This document shows, in pieces, positions 17,857 to 25,225 of a DNA stretch of 45,972 nucleotides. Below the pieces are notes generated by a model that saw only the letters and a program-made list of their open reading frames with translations, was not told the DNA's origin and made no database searches. Positions within the stretch are counted from its first letter, which is position 1. The number at the start of each line of letters is the position of its first letter. The DNA is taken from IMG/VR virus record IMGVR_UViG_3300009167_000004, positions 1-45,972 of that record, one strand, 5' to 3'. The DNA is from a virus. The translations under genes were made by a program, and so were the position numbers.

Positions 17857-18932
17857 TTCTGCTCCTCTGGTGGTTTCTTGGGTTGTGGTTCTGCCATCCA
17901 TGCTGGCTCCGGCTCTGGTACAGGCACCTCACCATTTTTGGCAGCGGTAATCAGCCGGGCGATCTCGGCGCAGCTCAGCTCTCGGAATCCTCCGATAGGT
18001 GCGGAACCGCGCATCATTCCATTCACCCATACCAGCTTTCCCCGTTTTTTCGCTACCGCAGCCTGTTTGTCGCCCAGTTTGGATACATCCCCCCATGGGG
18101 AAAGTGCGTCTAGAGCACTGTTCAGCTCGCGCACCTGTTCTTCGGTTGCCATTCCAGCGGCTGTCCCCAGTGCATTTGTCGTAGGAGGGCTAGTTGGTGG
18201 GGGGGTAGCGGACTTGGTACTATCCGTGTTGGTCGACGTTGGCGGCGTCGGTTTTTCGTTCTTTTTGGCGTGCTGTTCATTGGCGATAGCTACCAGCTTC
18301 TCGACCTCTTCAGCGGTCAAGGATTCCGAGCTGGGAACCTTGCGCCCGAGAGCAGTTTCGCACCACTTTTGGATAGCAGGTCCTTGGACGACTCCGATGG
18401 AGTCGAGGGCTTTCCATAGCGGTTGCAGCGGGTCTTGGGGTATAGCCTCGTTCCCTGCGGCCTGATTACCGTCGTCGTCGTACTCGCTGGCGACGTTGAG
18501 GAGACCAGAGATTAGGTATCTGCGCACGTAGGTCAGCAGGCGTCCGAAATCCTGGGGATCATCGCGAAGGGACCCCACTCGAGCAGAGCTGCGCATCCAT
18601 TGTCCGGATGAATGCAATAGCCAAACGTCACAGATGCCGTCCAGGCTAACTGTCGATGTTATTGACAGTCCGTTTTCAGAGAGAGCAGGTACTGTAGCCG
18701 CTAGAACGCTGTCCAGCGTTGCATATTGAAATTGATATTTTTCTCCCCGTTTGGTGGTAACGACTACCGTTCGATTCTTTTCAATTGGGGCAAACTTGCC
18801 TTGTGCTGCTGCTAGTGCCGTGATGAGTTTGTCGATCTCTGGGCTACGAGATGGAGATACGTTGTCGATCTCTGGACTGCGATATAGTGACGTGGTTTGG
18901 GTCGTTGGTGCGATTGGGGTCGTATCAGTCAT
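17853..18932 (-). CDS. erf: Erf-family single-strand annealing protein
   Basis: 359 residues. The ERF superfamily core lies at ~residues 33-160: ITALAAAQGKF, YQFQYATLDSVLAATVPALS, then LLTYVRRYLISGLLNVASEYDDDGN. Erf proteins anneal complementary single strands and can circularise phage DNA after entry, independent of RecA. A Pro/Thr linker (~225-255) and a C-terminal helical part follow. The extreme N-terminus has a duplicated SPEID element. Start and stop both overlap neighbours by ATGA, tying it to the ATPase downstream. Confidence 0.9.
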   Translation of the reverse strand: MTDTTPIAPTTQTTSLYRSPEIDNVSPSRSPEIDKLITALAAAQGKFAPIEKNRTVVVTTKRGEKYQFQYATLDSVLAATVPALSENGLSITSTVSLDGICDVWLLHSSGQWMRSSARVGSLRDDPQDFGRLLTYVRRYLISGLLNVASEYDDDGNQAAGNEAIPQDPLQPLWKALDSIGVVQGPAIQKWCETALGRKVPSSESLTAEEVEKLVAIANEQHAKKNEKPTPPTSTNTDSTKSATPPPTSPPTTNALGTAAGMATEEQVRELNSALDALSPWGDVSKLGDKQAAVAKKRGKLVWVNGMMRGSAPIGGFRELSCAEIARLITAAKNGEVPVPEPEPAWMAEPQPKKPPEEQK

Positions 18933-19222
18933 TTGTTATCCATTGGGTTGAAGGTGTTTCGGTAAGGAAGCCAGGAAAATAGGCTTACTGATACGCCATG
19001 CACTGGACAGCAGGTGATGGCGAGTCCGCGAAGCCTGCACCAGCATTGCTCAGCGTATACCAATGCGTTCCATCCCTCGATTGTTACTGATGGAAGGATT
19101 CTTGGCGGTTTGTGTTCTTCACAGAGAAGATCTCTGTTCCAAGTTCCATCTTTCTCGTGATCGAAGACGCCCACGGCTTCGTGTCCGCATATCGAACACG
19201 GCAAAAGCATGGTTGGACTCAT
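18929..19222 (-). CDS. Small zinc-binding hypothetical protein
   Basis: 97 residues with CSICGHEAVGVFDHEKDG, then CEEH, and later CWC/CCPVH: two probable zinc sites. ATGA overlaps on both sides place it translationally between the 122-residue protein and Erf. No function assigned. Confidence 0.75.
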   Translation of the reverse strand: MSPTMLLPCSICGHEAVGVFDHEKDGTWNRDLLCEEHKPPRILPSVTIEGWNALVYAEQCWCRLRGLAITCCPVHGVSVSLFSWLPYRNTFNPMDNK

Positions 19223-19587
19223 AGTGCCTTTGGCTTTCCCTGTAGGACGTATGGAAGAAGAGCCATCAGCTTGGCCTCACGCAGTTCGGTATCGGACATC
19301 TCTACGAGGTACGAGTGGGACACGAGAGGAGCGGGTGAGCATCCGATGAGGATCGCGCTTATCCATGGGCGTTCGGCCGCGAGAACCTGCCGGGCCCCAT
19401 GTTCGTTAGGGGCCACTGCAGAAAACTCGACCCTATCAACACACAGGAAGTGCCACCGCTGTGCATTCGGGCAGAGAAGCGATGCCAGTTGTTCTTGACG
19501 AGTACGCTCCGTTCGGCCCAGTCTCCAGTTCTCGCTACGCAGCCGTTTGGCGTAATGCTCGAGCGCTTTCGTGGTGTCGGGATTCAT
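19219..19587 (-). CDS. Hypothetical protein
   Basis: 122 residues; AAAGGAGT just before ATG 19587 is one of the strongest ribosome sites in the operon. Basic N-terminus and mixed alpha/beta character, no motif. First gene of the tightly overlapped recombination cluster. Confidence 0.75.
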   Translation of the reverse strand: MNPDTTKALEHYAKRLRSENWRLGRTERTRQEQLASLLCPNAQRWHFLCVDRVEFSAVAPNEHGARQVLAAERPWISAILIGCSPAPLVSHSYLVEMSDTELREAKLMALLPYVLQGKPKAL

Positions 19588-19610
19588 GGCTACTCCTTTC
19601 TATCTTCTGC

Positions 19611-19648
19611 ATTCCTTAGGCGGGTACATTGGCACTCGCCTAAGGAAT
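19611..19648 (-). terminator. Intercistronic 12-bp hairpin
   Basis: A perfect stem ATTCCTTAGGCG / CGCCTAAGGAAT around a 14-base loop, between the secreted-protein gene and the recombination cluster. There is no T run after it on either strand, so it is more likely a partial terminator or an RNA processing or stability element. Confidence 0.6.
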
Positions 19649-19659
19649 TTCTCTAGTAA

Positions 19660-19962
19660 CTACTCGCAGCGAACGGACAGCTTTCCGAACGCTCGACACG
19701 CGTACACTTCCTTGGCGTCGTAGCACTTGTGGTTCTGGTTGGCTTCTCGCCATGTAAGCATGGGCTCGCTGTCGTGGTCTTTGAGGACTACCCGGCCGAC
19801 TGAGCACGATGGGATGCCCGCGAACTTCGGGTCTGTGGTTGTGGTTTTGGATGGATTCTTGATGGTGGCGGGCAGGTCTTTGGTGGGGACGAACTTCCCC
19901 TTTTCTGCGGCAACGACGTTGCTCGAGACGAGGATTACAAATGCGACTACGAGGATCTTCAT
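19660..19962 (-). CDS. Secreted (periplasmic) small protein
   Basis: 100 residues with a clear Sec signal peptide: MKILVVAFVILVSSNVVAA, cleavage likely after AA. The mature ~80 residues have four Cys that could form two disulphides. AAGGAG lies 6 bases before the ATG. A phage protein exported during the early phase could block superinfection or alter the envelope; no family recognised. Confidence 0.78.
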   Translation of the reverse strand: MKILVVAFVILVSSNVVAAEKGKFVPTKDLPATIKNPSKTTTTDPKFAGIPSCSVGRVVLKDHDSEPMLTWREANQNHKCYDAKEVYACRAFGKLSVRCE

Positions 19963-19975
19963 GGTGTGCTCCTTG

Positions 19976-20458
19976 TTATGGGGTTGGAATTATGGTCTCT
20001 TTGATCTCGAAAAGCTCTGTCTTGTCCAGGGAACGAATACTGTTACATGCCATTTGCACCAAGTAATGAACACTGGAGACAACGTTGATGAGATATGGCA
20101 ATTGCTCCATGTCTACTATGTGGGTGATTTCCCCATTCGTCTCGATGCAAGACTCTCTGCCGTCGAATGGATGGGAAATTTTTGCGTGGAACAGCCATAC
20201 CTCCTCCTCATGTCCAGAAGCACCACTAGTAAGGCGTCCAAACAGTTGCCAGGCATGGATACGATCTGGAGAGTCGAATATACCTTTGGTTTCTTCGCGA
20301 AATTCCCGTTCCATTGCATGCATGGGACTTTCGTTATCTTCGATTTTTCCACCGATTCCGTTGAGTCTTCCTTTCTGCCATTCCGGATGGTTCTTAGCGA
20401 TCAGCAGGACGCGGCGATAATAAGAATCAAACATAAATCCAAGCACGTAGTTCTTCAC
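19976..20458 (-). CDS. Nudix hydrolase
   Basis: 160 residues starting with GTG 20458, with AAGGAG 6 bases upstream. The Nudix box reads G-KIEDN-E-SPMHAME-REFREETKG, matching G-x5-E-x7-RE-x2-EE-x-G with all metal-binding Glu present. The preceding LNGIGG is also typical. It should hydrolyse a nucleoside diphosphate linked to another group; the substrate (oxidised nucleotide, NAD(P), ADP-ribose or RNA cap) cannot be told from sequence. Confidence 0.92.
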   Translation of the reverse strand: MKNYVLGFMFDSYYRRVLLIAKNHPEWQKGRLNGIGGKIEDNESPMHAMEREFREETKGIFDSPDRIHAWQLFGRLTSGASGHEEEVWLFHAKISHPFDGRESCIETNGEITHIVDMEQLPYLINVVSSVHYLVQMACNSIRSLDKTELFEIKETIIPTP

Positions 20459-20489
20459 TATGGTCTCCTTTCTTGGGCTTTCCGCCCGT

Positions 20490-20517
20490 GGCTACCCTCG
20501 AGAGATCGGGGGCAGCC
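20490..20517 (-). terminator. Intercistronic hairpin
   Basis: On the - strand GGCTGCCC pairs with GGGTAGCC (8 bp with one G-U) around a 12-base loop, between the DUF932-like gene and the Nudix gene. No T run. Confidence 0.4.
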
Positions 20518-20530
20518 ATCGACGCGAAAG

Positions 20531-21688
20531 CTACGCAGCCTTGGCGAGCACCACGCCAGCCTCTTTTTCGAGGTCCAGGCGAGTCTCGATATCGGTTTCC
20601 GGCTGCTTGGCGACCCACGAAATTGCATTTGACCAGCGCCACGTCGTGTTCCCTGGGGGCAGCTCCTCGACGTCGGGCCGGTTAAACGCTTCGCCCACCT
20701 TTTCAGCGATTCCCTTCCCCAGCCGCTTGCGCAAATCAGCCAGCTTGGTCTTGGCGTCGATGTTTTCCGACGCGGCGGCGGTCAGAAGCTGGGCTGTTTC
20801 GGCGATTTTGGCGTCGGAAAGAAAGACGTTGGCAGTATCGCGCATAGCGGAAGAGGTAGCCTCTGCATCTAGCCGCATCGTGCGGTCGCTATAGGTAATG
20901 TCCTCCGAGAGGCGCGCTCCGAGGTGGATTTGGCGCAGCCCAGTCTCGAGAACGGCTCCGTTATAGCACCAGAGACGCATCGCGAACATGGAGATGGACT
21001 GGGCTCCGCGGCCGTAGTCGGAGTTGGACCACGATAGTCCCAGGACCACGAATTCGCCCGGAGCGATTTCTGTCACGCGGGGAATCAGGATACGGACACT
21101 CGCTCTGGTGTCCGTGACGATTGCATCTGTGACAAGCGCTCCGACTTTGTTGGAGACGCCGAGAAGCGTATCGAGGCCAGGCCGGCAGTCGACGCGTCGG
21201 AATTTGTCGCTCAGGAATCCGCGCATTTGGCCATTGAGACTGCGCACCAGGAAGCGATTGTCTCCGAGAACGTTTGCGGCGTGCTCGGTAAGGGACCGAG
21301 CGAGCAGGGACGACGCCCAATTCGGGGCCTGGTCTGCAGGAATGAATGCGCCATGTTTCTGGCGTTGTTCTTCCTGGTTTCTTGCAATAGCGCGAGCCTC
21401 GTCCTGCAGGTGACGGATGTACGCCATAGACATCCCGCATTTGTCGGCGAGCTGGGTCATTGCATTGCTGTGAATGGAGCCGTCAAATCCGTACCTGACG
21501 ACGATTTCACCCTCAGGGGCCTTTTCGAACACCATGGCGCCCCCTCGAGAGATGGTGTCCTGAGGAACCTCGGTCATGATGCGCTCGATGGCGTTTTCGG
21601 CCCGGTCGCGGGACTTGGCGATATACGCCTCGAGACGGGCAATGGCTGTTTCTCGGTTGTGCTGAGTGGTTGCGATAATTGGTTGCAT
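20531..21688 (-). CDS. DUF932-like protein
   Basis: 385 residues. The central part has the DUF932 look: LNGQMRGFLSDKFRRVDCRP, then GLSWSNSDYGRGAQSISMF and RLWCYNGAVLETGLRQIH. DUF932 proteins are common in phages and plasmids near recombination or anti-restriction genes; their biochemistry is unclear. GAAAGG lies before ATG 21688. It is followed by a hairpin rather than overlapping its neighbour. Confidence 0.75.
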   Translation of the reverse strand: MQPIIATTQHNRETAIARLEAYIAKSRDRAENAIERIMTEVPQDTISRGGAMVFEKAPEGEIVVRYGFDGSIHSNAMTQLADKCGMSMAYIRHLQDEARAIARNQEEQRQKHGAFIPADQAPNWASSLLARSLTEHAANVLGDNRFLVRSLNGQMRGFLSDKFRRVDCRPGLDTLLGVSNKVGALVTDAIVTDTRASVRILIPRVTEIAPGEFVVLGLSWSNSDYGRGAQSISMFAMRLWCYNGAVLETGLRQIHLGARLSEDITYSDRTMRLDAEATSSAMRDTANVFLSDAKIAETAQLLTAAASENIDAKTKLADLRKRLGKGIAEKVGEAFNRPDVEELPPGNTTWRWSNAISWVAKQPETDIETRLDLEKEAGVVLAKAA

Positions 21689-21748
21689 GGGTCTACCTTT
21701 CCGTGGTGGTTAGGTGCCGTACACTGTCTCGGCTCCCATGGTGCCCAT

Positions 21749-21768
21749 CTCGTGGAGGTGAGCACGAG
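21749..21768 (-). terminator. Hairpin after the lipoprotein gene
   Basis: A 6-bp stem CTCGTG / CACGAG with an 8-base loop, 12 bases beyond the lipoprotein stop. No T run; probably an mRNA 3' structure. Confidence 0.35.
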
Positions 21769-21779
21769 CGAAACGAGAC

Positions 21780-22106
21780 CTACTGATTGACGTGGCATCT
21801 TACGAGGCCGTCGGCCCACCAGCTCTCGATATAGGACCCCACACATGGGTTTTCGGCAGTTCCCGCATCGGGCACTGGTTGGCAGAAGACCGCGTCTCGC
21901 GGGTGGTAGACGACTTGCTCGTATCCCTCCGCGCAGAGACCGGCGTCGACGGCCAGTGTATCCGGCAAGGTGTCAATCGGTCCTGCGTCAGGCTGGCACG
22001 ACGATGGGTTTTCAGTTTCTGGGCAGTCGCACGGAGGGGACATCCCAGCCCGGCTACAGCCAAGGAGCGCGAGCGTGGTAGCGAGAAATACTGTTCTGCG
22101 CATCAT
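21780..22106 (-). CDS. Small lipoprotein
   Basis: 108 residues from ATG 22106 (GAAAGG upstream; a second ATG follows at 22103). A basic MMRR start and a hydrophobic stretch end in the lipobox LLGC, so the Cys would be lipidated and the protein anchored in the envelope. The mature part has several further Cys and two Asp-Ala-Gly elements (QPDAGPID, AVDAGLC). Phage lipoproteins often block receptors against superinfection; here that is an inference. Confidence 0.8.
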   Translation of the reverse strand: MMRRTVFLATTLALLGCSRAGMSPPCDCPETENPSSCQPDAGPIDTLPDTLAVDAGLCAEGYEQVVYHPRDAVFCQPVPDAGTAENPCVGSYIESWWADGLVRCHVNQ

Positions 22107-22125
22107 GGTAGGGACCTTTCGCTGG

Positions 22126-22179
22126 AAGAAAAAGAACGCGGTTCGTGCCAAAAGAGCACAGGGAGAGACACGAACCGCG
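22126..22179 (-). terminator. Rho-independent terminator on the - strand
   Basis: An 11-bp perfect stem CGCGGTTCGTG / CACGAACCGCG around a 21-base loop. On the - strand it is followed by TTCTTTTTCTTCC. It lies between the 159-residue gene and the lipoprotein gene and overlaps the lipoprotein leader, so it may reduce read-through into downstream genes. Confidence 0.72.
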
Positions 22180-22209
22180 CCAGTGGCAGCACCATTGCTC
22201 CACTAGAAT

Positions 22210-22689
22210 CTAAGAGTTTTCGCTGCCCTCGTTGTTGCCCTCGTTGTCCTTGTGGACGTCCGTGTCCTTGGGGTGGACGATGGTAGGCGAGATTGTGCGC
22301 TCTCGGGCCTGCAGCCACTTGACGCGCGATCGGACTGACTTTTTGAAGTCGGTGATTTCCGGATCGTCAGAGGAACAGTAGTTGCTTACCTGCCATCGGA
22401 AGCCGGCGGGAAGTAATCCCACCTGATGGTGTCTGTACGGAGGGCTTCCGAACTGTGAGTGGACGAAGGTTCGGTTGAGCTTCGCGAGTGGCGCCTCTTC
22501 GCCCTTGGGGCCCTCATTGTTGAGGGTGAATGAGCATGTAACTGGGGTTTTCGGCTGAGCTTCGTCACACGCCAGCCCAGTGGCGATGATGTCAGGGCAG
22601 TCTCCGTCCATATCCTGGTAGATACAGACGCGTAGAATGAGGTTTCCTGGCAGAAATTCCGTAATATCTGATGTCATAGCAAATCGCAT
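22210..22689 (-). CDS. Hypothetical protein
   Basis: 159 residues; AAGGAG 6 bases before ATG 22689. Beta-rich N-terminal half (ILRVCIYQDMDGDCPD) with Cys residues, then a charged helical end and a Asn/Glu-rich tail. The gene is isolated by a hairpin on each side. No family recognised. Confidence 0.75.
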   Translation of the reverse strand: MRFAMTSDITEFLPGNLILRVCIYQDMDGDCPDIIATGLACDEAQPKTPVTCSFTLNNEGPKGEEAPLAKLNRTFVHSQFGSPPYRHHQVGLLPAGFRWQVSNYCSSDDPEITDFKKSVRSRVKWLQARERTISPTIVHPKDTDVHKDNEGNNEGSENS

Positions 22690-22747
22690 GGTGTCTCCTT
22701 GTTGGGTTGGTTTCGGTCCGCTCCACTCTCGAGCCGTCGAGGGCAGA

Positions 22748-22763
22748 GCGCGCCGAAGCGCGC
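22748..22763 (-). terminator. cUUCGg tetraloop hairpin after the zinc-ribbon gene
   Basis: On the - strand GCGCGC-TTCG-GCGCGC forms a 6-bp GC stem capped by the very stable UUCG tetraloop, five bases after the stop at 22768. No T run follows; likely a 3'-end protector or partial terminator. Confidence 0.6.
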
Positions 22764-22767
22764 GGTG

Positions 22768-23223
22768 CTACTTGGAGTTGAGTGCCGCGAGAATGGCGTC
22801 GCAGGTGGCGTCGTCGATCAACTCACCTCCGCAACGAGGGCAAACCACGGGGTTGGTGTCACTGGTTGTTTCGACGTCTGTCGAATATCCACATTCGGCA
22901 GCGCAGGTGATCGTCTGGACTGTGCAACCAGTTGCCTCGTCATCCTGGTCTGCAGGCTCCGGGCCGTCGTCGCACGTGGCATCGGACAGGATGGCGGCTA
23001 TTTTGCGTGCCTGGGCTTCAGATCGACAGGCGATGTGGGTGGTGATGTTGCGCTCTCCAATTCTGCGCGTGCTGCCCTCGTCGCGAGTCATTGTCTCTAC
23101 GTCGACATACCAACGACCGCAGACGATCGACCATGCGGCGGTCGCGCTGACAACCAGCGGTCTTGGCTCTGTACCCACGAGTGGTCGCTCGTCCGTACGC
23201 TCAACGATTTGTGTTTTCGTCAT
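22768..23223 (-). CDS. Zinc-ribbon protein
   Basis: 151 residues from ATG 23223 (GGAGG 5-6 bases upstream). A beta-rich N-terminal domain carries WSIVCGRWYVDVET. After an acidic linker comes a zinc ribbon: CAAECGYSTDVE then CPRCGGEL. Function unknown. Confidence 0.75.
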   Translation of the reverse strand: MTKTQIVERTDERPLVGTEPRPLVVSATAAWSIVCGRWYVDVETMTRDEGSTRRIGERNITTHIACRSEAQARKIAAILSDATCDDGPEPADQDDEATGCTVQTITCAAECGYSTDVETTSDTNPVVCPRCGGELIDDATCDAILAALNSK

Positions 23224-23234
23224 AATGCCCTCCG

Positions 23235-23486
23235 TTACAGCCATGCTTTGGCTGCAGAATCCAGATCGTCTCGGTCAGTGCGGTGCAGTGCAAACCGGGC
23301 CGCCACGGAGCGCCCCAGTCCTGTGTCGTCGGGAAATCCCGAGTCATTGGTCTCACAGATGACGGCCCGGCAGCCTTTTGATCGCACTGTACATCCCGCG
23401 TTGTAGGCGAAGTACGCCAGAGCTGCTCGCTGTGCTCGTGCTGCAGAGTCTGATGACAGCTGAGGTAGAGTGATGTAGTAAGTCAT
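23235..23486 (-). CDS. Hypothetical protein
   Basis: 83 residues from ATG 23486 with TGAGGA upstream. Ala-rich N-terminal helix and a basic middle (CTVRSKGCRAVIC). The gene ends 11 bases before the zinc-ribbon gene. No function assigned. Confidence 0.68.
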   Translation of the reverse strand: MTYYITLPQLSSDSAARAQRAALAYFAYNAGCTVRSKGCRAVICETNDSGFPDDTGLGRSVAARFALHRTDRDDLDSAAKAWL

Positions 23487-23517
23487 GGCATCCTCAGTTG
23501 GCTTGGCAGCGGTGAGC

Positions 23518-23802
23518 CTAGTCGCTGTAATCGTGGACAAAGCCCTTTTGCGTCAGCTCAGCTTCGAGCGTCAGTGGAGTGTAGGTAGAGCGCGACAGAG
23601 CCAGCTTCCACCCGTAGCTATGGCGCGTACCGTCTTTCCAGACCACCGAGAACTGACGCAGCAGTGTACCGTCGGACATGAGTCGATACTGCGTACGTCG
23701 CTCGGATAGTTGGAGGTCTGTATTTAGGGTCCCCTGTGGTGGATTGCTCGTGACCTTGACCATGCACAGCACGGCATGTCCATGGACGCCTAGGCGTGCC
23801 AT
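23518..23802 (-). CDS. Hypothetical protein
   Basis: 94 residues from ATG 23802, which overlaps the upstream stop (TAATG) with AGGAGGG 6-8 bases before. Mostly beta strands (QYRLMSDGTLLRQFSVVW). Second gene of the - strand operon. Confidence 0.7.
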   Translation of the reverse strand: MARLGVHGHAVLCMVKVTSNPPQGTLNTDLQLSERRTQYRLMSDGTLLRQFSVVWKDGTRHSYGWKLALSRSTYTPLTLEAELTQKGFVHDYSD

Positions 23803-24011
23803 TACCGACCCTCCTGTGTGCTTTTTATCGCCCTTGGGGGAGGGGCACACTCGTACCACTCGATAGAGAGACGATAGGCGCCATGGCTCGCGAGAGCTGT
23901 AACGACGCGCTCCGCCGCCTCAAGTGACCCCAGTCCCTCAGCATGCACCATCGGCATTGTGGAGTAACCGCCTGGCGTTGGTTTCACTGCGTAAACACGA
24001 TATAGCGTCAT
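23802..24011 (-). CDS. First gene of the - strand operon, hypothetical
   Basis: 69 residues, ATG 24011 with AAAGGA upstream. Small alpha/beta protein ending Pro-rich and basic. As the promoter-proximal gene next to the iteron array it could be an early regulator, but it has no helix-turn-helix. Confidence 0.7.
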   Translation of the reverse strand: MTLYRVYAVKPTPGGYSTMPMVHAEGLGSLEAAERVVTALASHGAYRLSIEWYECAPPPRAIKSTQEGR

Positions 24012-24067
24012 GATGTCCTTTCTTTTTTTGACAGCTACCGGCTAGCTCGGCTGCGATGTCGGTCATA

Positions 24068-24140
24068 GGTAAAGCATACTGCGTACCAAGCAGGTAAAGC
24101 ATACTGCGTACCAAGCAGGTAAAGCATCGTAAGTACGCAG
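24068..24140. repeat. 25-bp tandem iterons with an inverted partial copy
   Basis: Two exact copies of a 25-bp unit beginning GGTAAAGCATACTGCGTACC (24068-24092, 24093-24117), a 10-base partial third copy (24118-24127), then GTACGCAG in reverse (24133-24140), complementary to CTGCGTAC in the unit. They overlap the likely - strand promoter, so they may be repressor operators or replication iterons. Confidence 0.88.
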
Positions 24141-24413
24141 AATCGCTAGCCTACAATCCGTGTCGTCCCTACCACGACCCCCGAGCCCCCAAGAAAGCGA
24201 CGAATTACGTCACTTTTGGTACTAAAACGGTATGAAAACGATGCATACCTCGCAAAGTTTGCGGACCTGGCACGCCAGAAAGGACCCTCTATCCCGCCAG
24301 AGCCCCAGCCCTCCACAGCCTATAAGCCTATAGCGTCCAAACCCCTACACCAGTAATACCTACTGAAGTACCAGTAGACGATCCCTCATTAGCCATCTGA
24401 GGTCTCTGCTCTT

Positions 24414-24453
24414 GGTCCGGTCCGGTCCGATCCGGTCAGCTCCGGTCCGGTCC
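24414..24453. repeat. CGGTC short tandem repeats
   Basis: About eight imperfect GGTCC/GATCC/GGTCA pentamers in 40 bases, in the middle of the divergent control region. No open frame uses them. Confidence 0.75.
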
Positions 24454-24694
24454 TATGCGATTACCGCAGGTTAGGAGGTGACGAGGTGCGGTGAGGAGGC
24501 CGGCCGGAGGCCCGGAGGACGGCCCGGAAGGGCCGGGGAATGTCTCCCGGAAGGCTGTCTCAGACCCGCGCGCGCTGTCAAGCCTTTTCGTCTTCCGGCA
24601 GGGTTTCTGCGCGGCTTGCGCAGATAAACTCCGCGTCAGTTCAATGATTACGCACACTTACGGCCACGACGCATAGCTGAACCTGCGTTCAGTG

Positions 24695-24777
24695 TGTCTG
24701 CGATTCCTTACATCGTGTCTGCAAAACGGGACGGTGTCGTAAAACCCCGGCATTCTGTCTGCTTAGGCAGACAGAAT
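24695..24777 (+). promoter_or_regulatory. TGTCTGC operator array ending in an 11-bp palindrome
   Basis: TGTCTGC occurs at 24695, 24716 and 24756, and in reverse (GCAGACA) at 24767. The last pair forms a perfect hairpin ATTCTGTCTGC-TTAG-GCAGACAGAAT. Spacings of 21 and 40 bases are near two and four helical turns. The palindrome runs into the first possible ATG of the HTH gene, which suggests autoregulation. Confidence 0.6.
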
Positions 24778-25225
24778 GGCCTTGTATGCAGGACGGCCGG
24801 AACAGAGGTATCCTTTCGGAATGGCCCTCGTAGGACTGGTACGTTGCACCTCGGTAGGCAGACTGCTTGGCGTGTCAAAGGAAATGGTCGTTCGACTGGC
24901 GGAACGACTCGGAATGCCAATCATCAAGGCGAGCACTATCGGTACGCCCGGCCGGACCGGAGACAGGACGACGTCACCCAGATTCCTCTCCCTCGAGAAT
25001 GCCGTTGCCCTGTGTGAAGCGATGCTTCCCAAGATGGCCAACCGGCTGGCAGCGCAGCGCGCGCGTCGACAGCTGAACAGGCTGGAGCTTGACGTACGAC
25101 GCACTACAGCCAACGTCAGGCACGAGGTCGTGGCGGAGAACCAGGGGGGTACCGGAGCGGACGAACCCAGTACAGAGACACGCCCTACCCCTCCTCCGGA
25201 TAAAATCCCCATCCCGAACCTCTAA
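24776..25225 (+). CDS. HTH-type regulator, first gene of the + strand early operon
   Basis: 149 residues from ATG 24776; ATG 24821 is the alternative (GAGGT 11 bases upstream). Neither start has a strong ribosome site. A helix-turn-helix of the MerR/excisionase kind reads TSVGRLLGVSKEMVVRLAERLG; the second helix and following strand (MPIIKAS) fit a winged HTH. A basic helical segment follows (RLAAQRARRQLNRLE), then a Pro/Thr-rich tail. Operator-like repeats directly upstream suggest it controls itself and perhaps the divergent operon. Confidence 0.68.
   Translation: MALYAGRPEQRYPFGMALVGLVRCTSVGRLLGVSKEMVVRLAERLGMPIIKASTIGTPGRTGDRTTSPRFLSLENAVALCEAMLPKMANRLAAQRARRQLNRLELDVRRTTANVRHEVVAENQGGTGADEPSTETRPTPPPDKIPIPNL

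Larger units (their letters stand above)
24012..24775. other. Divergent control region, candidate origin
   Basis: 764 bases without a supportable gene, between the two divergent operons. From left to right: a possible - strand promoter (TTGGTA, 16 bases, TATGAC) overlapping the iterons; the iteron array; a GTGACGTAATTCGT element on the - strand (near 24201-24213) resembling the GTGA sites elsewhere; CGGTC-type repeats; a very GC-rich hairpin section with a GGAA-capped stem (24520-24535) and a 7-bp stem (24606-24624); and an array of TGTCTGC half-sites before the regulator gene. Regulation is certain in outline; origin function is a guess. Confidence 0.6.

Noticed and set aside
24068-24127. 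Iterons as a CRISPR array
   Set aside because: Units are directly adjacent with no spacers and there are no cas genes.
24436-24676. Short open frames on both strands in the GC-rich control region
   Set aside because: No ribosome sites, low-complexity translations (Gly/Pro/Arg), and they cross hairpins and repeats.
24763-25212. 149-codon - strand frame opposite the HTH gene
   Set aside because: Shadow of the + strand gene: same length, no ribosome site, Ser/Thr-rich antisense composition.
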